Below, one piece after another: positions 53,851 to 64,000 of a stretch of DNA of 64,000 nucleotides (the stretch's first letter is position 1; each line of letters starts with the position of its first letter). Source of the stretch: Elmis aenea (taxonomy: Eukaryota; Arthropoda; Insecta; Coleoptera; Elmidae). The translations under genes and the position numbers were made by a program. The notes below the pieces were generated by a model, which saw nothing but the letters and a program-made list of their open reading frames with translations, was not told the DNA's origin and did not search any database. The DNA lies in NCBI GenBank assembly GCA_947652605.1, contig OX393577.1:49637494-49701493 (forward strand), written 5' to 3'.

Positions 53851-56095
53851 ACGAAGTATTTTTTTGACTATTTGATCGAAAATTTCTTAATTAATAAATA
53901 CGTTAAAACAATATAGTCATAATATTCCAGTTTACTCCATTTTTCTATTGTGTTTTACCTCAAAATACGGCGTGAAATAAGCCACAATTTCACGCTTATT
54001 GCAGTGGTTTCTAGAAGCTACCGAAGACATAAAAATCAGCCACCAATGAAGCTATAAAGAAGTGAATAAAAACGTTTCTGATCAAATCGTAAATTCAAAA
54101 GATAAATCCATTGTTATATCCTCATAATTAGAACATAAAAGTTCTTTTCATAGCGCATTCGTTTCTTTTCTCGTTTGTTAATCACGGGTTGCCGTTCTTA
54201 AAGAGCAGGTGATTTTTAGAACCGATATTTGGAAGGAAGTAATCGCTCACAAATAAGTGGTTAACAGGTACAAACTGTTTTAGAGGAGTGTTAACTATTT
54301 CTTTGAAAATCGAGGAATTGCTTCTGGGCAGATCCATGCGATTAGAATGCTTTATAAGTTCTCTACATTTTACTAGTAAAAATAAATTTTACTTTTCCTG
54401 TCTGTACTGATCTTAGTTGAATTTAAATTTAAGACTTGGTTCTATTACGTGTTCTGTTGGAATAATTATAACGAAAATATTATCGTCGAAATTCTGCTAA
54501 AGATTCTTCTTTAAGGTTGGGTGGGTGACTATTAGTTTCTTAAACATAATTTACTGGTTGTCACTTAAAATCGGAACAGTAAGTACAGTACAAGTACTGG
54601 GATAATTCACAATCGAAAAGTTTCTGAAATTACGCCTAACGATCGTTAAATATTACGATTTCTCTGACAAGATTTCATTTCAAACTTTGATTTTAAAATT
54701 CTCTGATTTAGTTAGATTAGCACAATCAACCGCCCTTTGTCCCGGTAATTATAAGATGTCACAGACATGCAAATGTTTGCGGTTTTTCGAACGTTTCAAG
54801 CTGTCAGCACAAAAATGATTAAGTGAGGCCAATTACAATTCAAAGTTCCAGTTTCACGAAGAGAGTTTTAAGAAATATTTTAGAAATAAAAATGTTAGAT
54901 GTTGTTTAGCTATCTGAAAATATACTTTTGAGAAAAAACTGTTATTTTTGTACAGTTTCTCTCAAAGGTATCCGTCTATTCGGATTTTATGATAATTTTT
55001 AAAACGTTACTATCATCTCTTCCTAAAGCAACTTGTATATCAACATATTCTTAAAATAAAATATGTATATTTAGATCTATACCCATATTAATGGAATGAC
55101 ACCTATTTAAGTAATAAGTATTAATTAGTCAGCATATTCCCTAACTGTTTTTTGTAAATTTATACAAATATAATAAAAAATGCCGTTGTTACAAGTAGTA
55201 TAAATAATTATAGCAATTGTAACGCTGTAATTATTTAAATAGGAAATGAAACTTAGATCTGGTAATTTTTCTCAAGACGCTACTTAATTAAGCTATCTTG
55301 ATCACAATAATGAACCAGTCTGGCCGCTTGCAAGATAATAATAGGAATAAGATTGTATATTAACACTGATTAAACACCGCCTTATCATTGGCATTATCGA
55401 CGTTGCAGAATAATTGCTAATTACTCTTATTATAATTGACTATTTCTTAGCAATTTTTTTATATATTTTTTCTAATTGAAGAAGTTGCAGACAGCATATT
55501 AACGAGTTATTAAATTATTTTATATGCAAAACTCGTTGTACTCATTATTTAGCGTTCTTTATGTATAAGGATATTGTATTAACATTAACATGTCTGCATG
55601 ACGTTGACTGATGATATACTACGTTAACTTGTGTTGTCTTTTACCCCAACTGTCCGGTGGGGGTTGTCTGAATCCAACTCTTGCAGAACACTGTTGTTGA
55701 ATTATTGTTAAATAAAATATATAGACGTCCACTTATTTAATGGTTAGACGTGGTTATATGGAATAAACAGATCGCTCAAGAACACGATGTAAGAGGTATG
55801 TATTTACGGAGTATTTTGGGGACTTTCAGTTAAGTTGCATACTTGTACTGAGCGAATTAAATTAAAACAAACAAAAAAACCGTTACGACTTATATTTTTA
55901 GAAGAGATTTTTAAAAAAATAAGCTTTTATCAATGTTTTTGTTAGATCATTTAGTTTTAAATTGATAGCAAGTTTTGTTTTACAAACATTTAATTTTTTA
56001 TTAACAGCTTTGGAATAAACAATAAGCTACAAATCTTATATTGTTTGAAATTCGAGCCAACAATTGAATATAAAAGTGATTACATACTGGGAGTC
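53851..56095. other. AT-rich stretch, nothing recognised
   Basis: No exon, transposon boundary or tandem array could be supported. ATGCAAAT near 54768 is an isolated octamer motif without context. Confidence 0.4.
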
Positions 56096-56104
56096 CCAGT
56101 AAGA

Positions 56105-56440
56105 ACTGCTCCACTGCTCCAGTTTATTATGTAAAATTTAAAAAAAACTACTTTTTTTTCCTTTTTTTCAACGTTTGAAGATCAATAATCTGTTTTTTCA
56201 AACATTTATTTAACTTCACTTATCTGTTAGGGCCAAATATTGTTATTGTTGACCAACTTCTACATATCCGATAAAATTAAAACTTTGTTTTTAAAAACAA
56301 TTATTTTTATCAAAAAACTTTTTTAAAAAATGTTAACAATATTTGGAGCATGGAGCGGAGTTGGAGCAGGCATTTTGATGCCGGAGCGGAGCTGGAGCGA
56401 AGCAATTAAAAAATTGGACTGCTCCAAACCCCTGAAATAA
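56105..56440. repeat. GGAGC-iterated repeat, possibly hAT-type
   Basis: TTGGAGC or CGGAGC units recur about eight times between 56343 and 56402, and ACTGCTCCACTGCTCCAG at 56106 faces TTGGACTGCTCCAA at 56412. Terminal GCTCC iterations of this kind occur in some hAT elements. No 8-bp duplication could be fixed. Confidence 0.4.
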
Positions 56441-56444
56441 TCAA

Positions 56445-56965
56445 AATAAAAACAAATAATTATTTTTTTTTTTTTAATTTTATTGAAACTATTTAAATTT
56501 TTTATTATAATATTTAATTGTTTAGTTTATTTTCTGTACATTATTTTAATAGTTTATTACTATTTTTATTCACTTTATAAGGTTTGCGTATAGGCTACGT
56601 TTGATTATATCACATAACTTACGCTTTAGTCTATCTTTGCATTTTTATATCAGTAACAGTTTATCGAAGACTACGTGATTAACATAATGTTCCCCTAAAA
56701 GAATTCTTGCAAAAAAACCTAAAGTCTTGTTGTTTGTACAACAGAAAGTTTTAAATAAACGTATCTGCCCTAACCTTTTTAATTCGTGGTTCTAACGTCG
56801 TACAGAAGAAACCTTTTTGATTGATTCCTGTATTTTCTTTTAATTGTTAAGACGGCTGAAAACTTTTTTTGCGTGAACAAGTTGTTTAAATAGTTACGAA
56901 TAAATTTTCAGCTAAGAGTATTCTTCTTCCATAGTTATTCAAAACAGGATTAGTAAGTTTACTTT
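56445..56965. other. AT-rich spacer, nothing recognised
   Basis: Poly-T and AT-rich sequence without a gene or a repeat end. Confidence 0.4.
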
Positions 56966-56974
56966 GAAACGGGA

Positions 56975-57145
56975 CAGTGGCACACTTAGGATTTAATCTT
57001 AGGGGAGGGAGGCTGATTGAACGAATAAAAAGATTGTTATTGCAAATTCGATAAAATAAAGAAGACTCGGGCAAACGAAATAGTGCTACTATATTTGCTT
57101 TTTGGGGATGCCAAAGCCCCTTGGCTCCCTCTGGGTGCACCACTG
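56975..57145. mobile_element. Miniature hAT element (171 bp)
   Basis: CAGTGGCACACTTAGG and the complement of CAGTGGTGCACCCAGAGG form the ends. The 8-mers AAACGGGA (56967-56974) and AATCGGGA (57146-57153) match at 7 of 8. No transposase. The 85-codon frame crossing it is not a gene. Confidence 0.75.
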
Positions 57146-57154
57146 AATCGGGAA

Positions 57155-58145
57155 GTATTACGAGTTCCTGATTAATTGATAATTGTGTTGACGTTATTTT
57201 TTTGTCTTATTAAATATTATTAAGATAAATTTATTTTAACCAATACACGTACCTACTTTTTATAATCCTCTTAAATTATTTTTACATTATTTCTGTTTAA
57301 GGTCATCACAGGTAATATTTTGTAAACAATATTTTACGTTGTACGAAGTAAAGCCACAAACTAATTTAAATGTGATTCATGTGTTAAACATTTTTCAAGT
57401 TCATTATAAAATTCATTAGCTGAAGATAAATGTACGTTTTGAATAGCCTTCTATTACTAGACAAATATTATAAATAATGCTAAACGTTAATAAACAGTTG
57501 CTGTTAAGATACAATAGCAAACGAATTGTGGGTAATTTATATCTGTCTTACAGAATTTAATTTAGAAATCAGATTTCACGAGTAACTAATTGTGTTAACT
57601 AAAAGATGACAGATAACAGTAAACGAGCAAGTTTTAATTTTATTAAATCTCCGATGCAATTTGTCGGTACTCTGAGCTGACTTTTGTTTTGCAACCGGTT
57701 TTTGTTCACAAGAAGCTATATCTTATTTTTATGAGTTAATTCTCATAAAAATTCAATTAAGTTTAACAAACCAAAAGTAATTTTTAGTGGGTTTTCATAA
57801 ATTTCATGATTTATATCATCTCTTAAACAATGACTTAAAAGTAATAAACTTTAAAAATTATACTCCGAAGCGATAGGATCATAATTTACTTTGTGTTACA
57901 GCTGACGTTGCATTATTAAATATTCTTTATTAGCACGACTGTATGACCCGATTGGGGGATATTTCATGGTTACTTTAATCTATAACGAGTACAAAACAAT
58001 TAAAACGATTTGGTTGAAGTGCAATAATTTTATTTTTGGAATGCAAATTTAGGTTCGATTTAATGTTTGATTTATTTTAAATAACTTTGTTTTCCAAAAT
58101 TTGACCGATTAACTTAAAAACAAAAACTTCAAAAATTGCTCAACG
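57155..58145. other. AT-rich stretch, nothing recognised
   Basis: No feature could be supported. Confidence 0.4.
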
Positions 58146-58149
58146 GTTC

Positions 58150-58715
58150 TTTAAACTGAAATTGAAGTATGCGCATATCTTGGAAGAAGATCTGAATAAA
58201 ACAAAAACTGTGGTAACGAAATTTTACCACGCCACGAATAAATGCTTGATAAGTAAGAATAAGATCTCAAAAATAAAAACTAAGACAGAAACTTTGGCAC
58301 TAAGACGAAAACAAAAACAAAGGAAATAGACGCAGGAGATGACATTTTTGAGAAGAATAGGTTGGATGAAGACCAATCAATAAGGTTAACAAGGATAAAA
58401 CAAGAAAAAGTATACGATGTAAGAAAAATATGAAGACAAATAAACTTAGATAACTAGGACAACTATTAGGAATGCTATAAGGTAGGTACGTAAAAATGGG
58501 ATGAAAAATAAAGATTAAGAGAAAAAGCAGCAGAGGAAGATCAAGAACAAAATTAGAAAACGAATTAAGGCAGAGACTAGAAGGAAAATCAGTCAGCCTG
58601 AGAAATATGCTACAGTTAGTCAACGATAGACAAGAGTGGAGAAACATAAACTAGAACAAGGAAAACAAAACTATGTCAAAAGGAAAAGAGGATTTCATTA
58701 AGAAGAAGAAGAATG
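58150..58715 (+). pseudogene. LINE 3' fragment with GAA tail
   Basis: The + strand preserves pieces of the same module as 32853-33737: TACCACGCCACGAATAAATG (ATNKCLISK), a deleted centre, CAGGAGATGACATTTTTGAG (matching QEMRF), and a basic C-terminal region rich in EEDQEQ-type residues. It ends in GAAGAAGAAGAATG near 58700. Multiple stops and shifts are present. The shared tail type shows that both come from one LINE family. Confidence 0.6.
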
Positions 58716-59185
58716 TCTTTAAAATTGAAGTTCACTTTACAATCGATTACAATTCATATGGTGTTCTTTTTCGGTTAGTTTTACTGAAAATAATGGCGTA
58801 TCTCATAATGTATAGGATCTTTAATCCATTTAATATATTTTAAAACAAATTTAAGCTTGATAATGATAATAATCTATGAAGGCGATAGTAGAATCTTATT
58901 TGAGGTTGCGCTTATTGGTATAGTTTGAATTGATATGTAATAAGTTTTACACTCCTTATATCGGGCTATACTAGGCATCTTTTGTTTATTTAATCGTCTT
59001 TCCAATGTGCTCAAATCTCGAGGCCTAACATGGGGATCTTATCTTAAAAGCAACAAAATTATACATTGTAACAGTTTCTTTAGTGGTTGCTGAAGTAGAA
59101 ATTAAAAATAAACTAACCGCAGTATTCTGAGTTCAAAAGTTATTTAAGAAACATTAGCAATATAAACAGTTGTTATTGGTATTGT

Positions 59186-59990
59186 TGTTCTTCTTTTTCT
59201 TTTTCTTCTTGTTCTTCTTCTTTTTCTTCTTGTTCTTCTTCTTCTTCTCACAACTTCTATATAGGCTCTTAGCCTGTTAAGACCAATTTACAGTGATTCT
59301 CCTCATCTCCTCCTCGGTCGTTCTCAGGATTTATTTCTTAACGGCGATTTATCTTTGAGCTTACTTAATGTGATTGTCCTACTCCTGTCTTCGTGCCACC
59401 ATCTACCCACTTATAGATTGTAGCTAATACTGATTCTGCATAGGTTTGTTTTGGATGAAGTTCATTCTTTTTTTACCAACTATCTCCCTTAATGTTTTTA
59501 TCTCTGCCGTTTCCATTATTTGTCTTGTCAGTTTTATATCCTCAAGTTTCTGATGCATAGATGAATTTGGAGCGCACCACATTTTTATTTACTCTACTTT
59601 TAACAACGATAACAATGCAATTATTGTACCATATGAAGCTATTTGGTGCCCGTGATACTTTGGCTTAAGATTTTACTTGGATTTTAGGTATTGCTCAGCT
59701 GAATATATCTATTCCCAGATAATTGAAGGTGAGAACTTGCTCGATTAGATCTAGCTTAACTTGTAGTTTGCAACTTATGAGCTCTTTGCTGATCGACATG
59801 CATTTGGTATTCTTCGTTGCTATTTTCATATAATATTTTAACAAGTTTGCAGCTGGTCCTTATCCTTCGCAATTAGTACCTATTGCATCGCTTGCATTAC
59901 ATACACTTTTTTAGTGTCTCATATTTTTAGGTTCTCATCTTGTTCATAACAATGTGAGACAGTAGTGAACTCAGAGTCTTCGTGTCTTAT
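59186..59990 (-). pseudogene. LINE 3' half, with TTCTTCTT tail (inverted)
   Basis: The plus strand begins with a long TTCTTCTTTTTCTTC tract, which is the 3' tail when read on the - strand. Upstream on the - strand come TAEIKTLREIVGKK, KLEDIKLTRQIMETA-type and WCAPNSSMHQ segments. Then RT residues follow: IAKDKDQLQT and, just before it, a mutated FADDIV block near 59870 (A-S-D-A). Multiple stops and shifts make it a pseudogene. Confidence 0.6.
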
Positions 59991-60045
59991 TTCCGTTGTA
60001 GTCTTTGCAGAACCTATATGCTATTCATTTTACAAGTTAAAGAAA

Positions 60046-60140
60046 AATGAGAATCTCCCAAGAACTTATCGAACTTGTGGAAGACACTTATACTAATAAT
60101 AAAACAATAATTAAGGTAAATGGAGAGCATCTAGGTCACA
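60046..60140 (+). pseudogene. LINE reverse transcriptase fragment, opposite orientation
   Basis: The + strand reads RISQELIELVEDTYTNNKTI followed by IKVNGEHLG. This looks like the RT segment before the catalytic block (I...LI.L+...Y......+.+.G..). It lies next to the - strand LINE at 59186-59990 but points the other way. That would fit a 5' inversion during insertion, or a separate fragment. Confidence 0.4.
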
Positions 60141-60144
60141 ATTA

Positions 60145-60770
60145 AATCTTTTGCAGGAAAACTGATAGCTATAGAATGCAGATGTACTATTGATCCAATT
60201 TATGTAGAAAGATTCTACAATTACGGGCTATAGTTTTGGTAAAACTATTCAATATTTTAAAATCGTTTTGAAACGGAAGATGCCAAATTCTTATTGGCGA
60301 AAAAATTTGCTGCTTCACTACAATTGCAGAGTGGATAAAGCTCATAAAGCCTAACAAATTAACAATAATTCTATTTTTTGTTAAGTCTAGGCAATTTTTC
60401 ATATTTAATGATTCCAATTTCTGAAAAAAAAATTAGAGGAAAGCGATTTCAATGTGATGAGGTTGTTAAGAAATCTGTGAAGCAATATTTTACGGGTATT
60501 TCAAAGATTTAATTTCCAATGGGGTAATGCTGAGAAAACTCTGGAATAAGTGTTTAGCTGTCGAAGAAAGGTACACTGAAAAAGAAATTTTGAGTTAACC
60601 CTGTCTTTTTTCTCATGGATAGTTAGATTGGTGAATAATTTGTCTTGGTATCTTTTTATTTATGGTGTCATTTTCAATTTTTTTTTTATCGTCCAAGAAG
60701 GCGTAAAATTTTTGTTGGTGTGACGCTTGTGCTAAACTGCATTTTTCACACGTTTTTCTGTGGATTTTTA
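60145..60770. other. Spacer, nothing recognised
   Basis: No gene or repeat boundary was supported in this interval. Confidence 0.35.
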
Positions 60771-60773
60771 CAG

Positions 60774-61097
60774 AGAAAGTTTAACTGGACAGTGTGGCGT
60801 CGTAGTTGTAACAGTATATGTAGTCGAAATGACGATCACGTTCGTAAAATTCTTCACAAACAATATCGCGTTGACGGCTCACTTCACAGCGTTAGTGAGG
60901 GTGCTACGGTACATCAAGCCTTATACAACAACAACTCCGCAAGAATATAAATAAAGTTCAATAATATAAAGTTGTTGGAAGGTTTAAAGGTCTATTATCA
61001 CTACAATCAGCCAAACGAGAATTGACGTGGTCTTTAAAATTCAAAGGGCAAAAAATTGCCACGACATTTTTGGTTATCTGCATTTATGATGTGGACG
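60774..61097 (+). other. Possible exon (acceptor and donor present)
   Basis: A long pyrimidine tract with ATTTTTACAG ends at 60773, and GTAAGTAAG begins at 61098. The composition is richer in GC than the surroundings. Two frames are open from the acceptor for about 58 codons, one hydrophobic (SLTGQCGVVVVTVYVVEMTI), ending in TTPQEYK at a TAA at 60955-60957. AATAAA overlaps that stop (60953-60958), so this could instead be a terminal exon with a very short 3' end. No family is recognised and the choice between coding, terminal and non-coding exon is open. Confidence 0.25.
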
Positions 61098-61139
61098 GTA
61101 AGTAAGTGTAATCGAGTTACAAGTATTTACTTGTATTTT

Positions 61140-61330
61140 TTTCGCCACGTTTGTCGGCGAGTTAGTTACGCCCATGGTTCAGTCGTAAAGGTAATGTAGT
61201 TATTATTGTCGAGTCAGGCAGCATCCGATGGCGAGACGGTGACATTTGATGGTTGTGCCCCGCCGGCAGAGTTTATGCGAGGACATGACATGTAGAGTGC
61301 TGAGTAGTTATTCAAATGTGATGGTTTAGC
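61140..61330. other. GC-richer patch after the possible exon
   Basis: GTCGGCGAGTTAGTTACGCC to GCCCCGCCGGCAGAGTTT stands out in composition. No frame, splice pair or repeat end was established. Confidence 0.3.
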
Positions 61331-61334
61331 AGGA

Positions 61335-62570
61335 ATTTATTACGGACTCACTCATGTTTTGTTTTATTATACTTTACCTTTGTTGAAAATCGTTGAAGAA
61401 ATAATTGGCAATTTAGCATGTGTGCAGCTGATATGAGAAAAGGTGGAAACGCCAACCAGAGTCGCCGTTTTGCTGTCTTACTTACATGTTTCAGTATTGG
61501 AATTTGCAACTTTATTTTATTGTACAGGTTATCATCGCTTGATATAAAAATATATTTTGGAAGCACTTGAATAAAGTTTTGACTTAATAATCCGTTACAA
61601 GTTCCTGTAGACGTAATTTGTGATCACGAACTTTTAGAAATTAAATAGAATTAACTACTATCGAAGTGTTTACCACATCATGGAAGGCAATTGTATTACA
61701 TGGGGTGCAAAGCAATGTCTAAAATTATTAATTGGGTATGATTTAAATAAACAGAGTATTAAAAGTTTTTGTCAATCAAAATCTACTTTTTATTTAGCCT
61801 ACAGGAACATTTTTATTCCTTAAATTTTTGCAGTTTGAGCCAATATCTGTAAAACACCCATGAGTAAATACATTTTAGGAATGGAGCTATGGAATTATTT
61901 TACATTTAGAAGCACAAAAATTAGGCCAATTGGTTGCGATTAACTGGTTATAAATAATAGACTCAGTTGCACACTAGTTTACAATTAATGCATTTTTTTG
62001 TGAAAACATAGTAATTAAAGTCTGTAGAGAGGTATTAAAAAATATAGCAATTTTAAAGTGGTATTTGTTTTTCTGAGATCATTATATGCAATCAGTTGTA
62101 ATTTATTATTCTCTAGTAGTCAGTTTTTTTTTTGAAACACCAAGAACATTTTTAAAAAATCTGGCGAATTCTATTTTGATGTAAGAGTTGATAATGACCT
62201 GCATTTAAAAAAATGTTGCTTATGAGACAAGTCCTAAACGTGGAACATATTATTTATGGAAGAATTTCTGAAGAAGTTCAATTATATCGCGTTTTGTTTT
62301 TATATCTTTGTCATGCATAGAACAACAACAACAACAATAATATGATTTTTGGACAGTTATATATTTTGAGGGTAGTAGAGGTTTAAAATATTTTCCCAGA
62401 GCAATTCTATGAACCTTTTCGTAACTTATTCTGATTAAAGTAGTTCATTTTGGTTAATTTTAAAGTATCCTTTTTATTTTAATGGCTAGAAATAAAAGAA
62501 TACAATCACTTGTTAAGTGAATAATTGTTTACAAAAAATTTAACACAAAAATAAAATAGATTTTACTACA
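61335..62570. other. AT-rich stretch, nothing recognised
   Basis: No gene or mobile element was seen, apart from a short run of CAACAACAACAACAATAATA near 62322-62341. Confidence 0.4.
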
Positions 62571-62577
62571 GTTTCAC

Positions 62578-62900
62578 AAAATTTTAACCCCCCACAAAGT
62601 TCTGATCATAAAACCAACAGGGGTCACACTTGTCAGACCCCTGTGAAGGTGGGAAATGATTGAAAATATTACTATGGAAAACCTTTTAATAAGTATAAGA
62701 CATCTACCAAATAGCATTCCCCTACATTTATCTAAATTTGAGAAATAACATAAAAACCTAATTTTACCGCTCCACTTTAGGGAGTGTAACTCCGAAAGGA
62801 GACGTCTAAGGAAAAAAATTTATATGAAAGACCCCCCTTAATTTTCGATATAGAATCACCTCCCATTTTTTTTGCAATATTTAAGAAACACCCTGTATAT
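62578..62900 (+). repeat. Repeat family D, single arm
   Basis: AACCCCCCACAAAGTTCTGA, AACCAACAGGGGTCACACTT, ATTACTATGGAAAACCTTTT, AACTCCGAAAGGAGACGTCT and AAGAAACACCCTGTATATAC follow the same order as 20283-20602 and the right arm of 38212-40328. It lacks the opposite arm. Confidence 0.75.
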
Positions 62901-62904
62901 ACAT

Positions 62905-63740
62905 ATGTAGTCAGTCTACTGTGTAATTTTTATCAAAGTTACGTAGTGCTGTCATAAACATTATTTGTTATTTGTGTTGTATTGCTTGCTATAGGTATAA
63001 TTCGCATTTATATAAAATAACGGATCGCAAGCCAATTAGCTGATAAAATATGCAATATAGTAAATTTTCTTGGTCGGATAATTTGATTAGGACTCTGTAA
63101 TAATAAAACTTTGATTCATCATTCAATTACAAATGATTATTGTGTAACCTATAATATTACAGTTTAATCGAACACACAGCTATTAGGATACCTGTACGTA
63201 CAGAACTGACGCATATATATCATAAAGAGGTATAATTGGTAATAACAAATACACTCCTAGAACACTAACCTCTTCGTAATTATATTTAAAATTTCAAAAC
63301 GTAATTTATATTGATGTATTTCTGAATTGAACGAAGTTATAAAGCTGTCAGCGATGATTGATATTCTCTAACTACACGGTAAGCAAACAGTCGATCAAAT
63401 TACTTTTGCTCGCGATCTTAGGTGTTCCTCAATAACACTTATCTGTGCTAGTACGTCGTACATTGTAATCAGAGAATACTCACGATCGTGAAAACTACAG
63501 GTGATCCTTTATATTTGGTAGTTTGAATGTACCGTGAGATTTTGGGAGCGTATATGTAGGCAATTCGTGCAACAGATTTATCATCAGGAATAGCATACAC
63601 ATATTAGACATTATTTTAAGCAAAAAATTTCCCATATCAATATCTAAGGCATGCTGTTTGACGATTATTCTTCACTATTGGTATTTTGCAAGCTATAATC
63701 GATACATGGTCTTTTAAATGAAATAAACGTTGCCTTGCAG
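62905..63740. other. AT-rich stretch, nothing recognised
   Basis: No feature could be supported. Confidence 0.4.
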
Positions 63741-63749
63741 TATGACTAA

Positions 63750-64000
63750 TATACAGGGTGGTCCACGTAGAAGGGCTGCTATTGGGATCTCGCAGAGCTA
63801 CAAAGAAGTTTAAATTAGACAAATTTTTCTCCTTTCTGAGACCTATTCAGTAATGATTTAATGTTTTAAAAAGTTTCATGGCACGCTAGTGAATTAACAA
63901 AGACCAAAATGGACATTTTTTAAAAATGTTTAATAACTTGGTTACCTATACTTGATGGTACAACAATATTTTTGAGGAAAAAGTTGTTGATTTTTAATGT
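63750..64000. repeat. CAGGGTGGTCC arm running off the window
   Basis: ATACAGGGTGGTCCACGTAG followed by TTGGGATCTCGCAGAGCTAC has the end and subterminal layout of palindromes A and C (CAGGGTGG...ATCTCGG). If it is the same kind of element, the opposite arm lies beyond the window. Confidence 0.5.

Noticed and set aside
56886..57143. 85-codon - strand frame
   Set aside because: Most of it is the 171-bp hAT miniature element and its flank.
58300..58647. 115-codon - strand Leu/Phe-rich frame
   Set aside because: It is the antisense of a LINE tail rich in GAA and AAA codons, which gives Phe and Leu on the other strand.
61165..61235. tRNA-like patch (TGGTTCAGTCGTAAAGG and GTCGAGTC)
   Set aside because: A weak A-box and partial B-box resemblance without a foldable cloverleaf or acceptor stem.

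Overview
The window looks like nuclear DNA of an arthropod, most likely an insect; the order cannot be fixed from sequence alone, though the mixture of transposons would suit a beetle. It is strongly AT-rich and intron-bearing, with consensus GT-AG splice sites and AATAAA signals. It is packed with animal-type mobile elements (mariner, another IS630-type element, piggyBac, hAT, a pogo/Tigger remnant, short Helitrons, non-LTR retrotransposon tails). Nothing bacterial, organellar or viral was seen. Most long open frames are chance products or pieces of transposons.

Two host genes can be read exon by exon on the + strand. The first (10641-11128, three exons) encodes a 113-residue secreted Ly6/three-finger protein with ten cysteines, a TATA box upstream and a polyA signal. 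The second (24262-25331, three exons) encodes a 57-residue divergent epsilon subunit of mitochondrial F1 ATP synthase. An orphan coding exon on the - strand (14299-14420) has one open frame between good splice sites but no recognised family. A possible exon on the + strand (60774-61097) is weaker. These genes do not form a unit: one is secreted or cell-surface, the other mitochondrial.

The rest is a transposon landscape. 1-9.0 kb holds termini of the form CAGGGTG, a 1.1-kb palindrome and a short Helitron. 9.5-17 kb holds a small hAT element, the Ly6 gene, a piggyBac remnant, the orphan exon, hairpin repeats and a LINE tail. 17-26 kb holds miniature elements, two Helitrons and the ATP synthase gene. 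26-34 kb holds a Jockey-type LINE fragment, IS630-type transposase debris, a mariner with intact ends, a foldback with Penelope-like sequence, a piggyBac element and a LINE flanked by a roughly 100-bp direct repeat. 38-46.3 kb holds very long perfect-to-near-perfect palindromes, several nested in one another and in a LINE. 46.8-53.9 kb holds an IS630-type element and a three-deep nest of hAT elements. 56-64 kb holds a hAT miniature element, two LINE tails, the weak exon and more arms of the palindromic families.

The most distinctive theme is a set of non-coding DNA elements that are palindromes over their whole length, with arms of about 0.1 to 0.6 kb and CAGGGTG-type ends. Their transposase source is not in this window and I cannot name a superfamily for them. 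Because arms and family copies can be compared, the order of later insertions can be read directly from the sequence.
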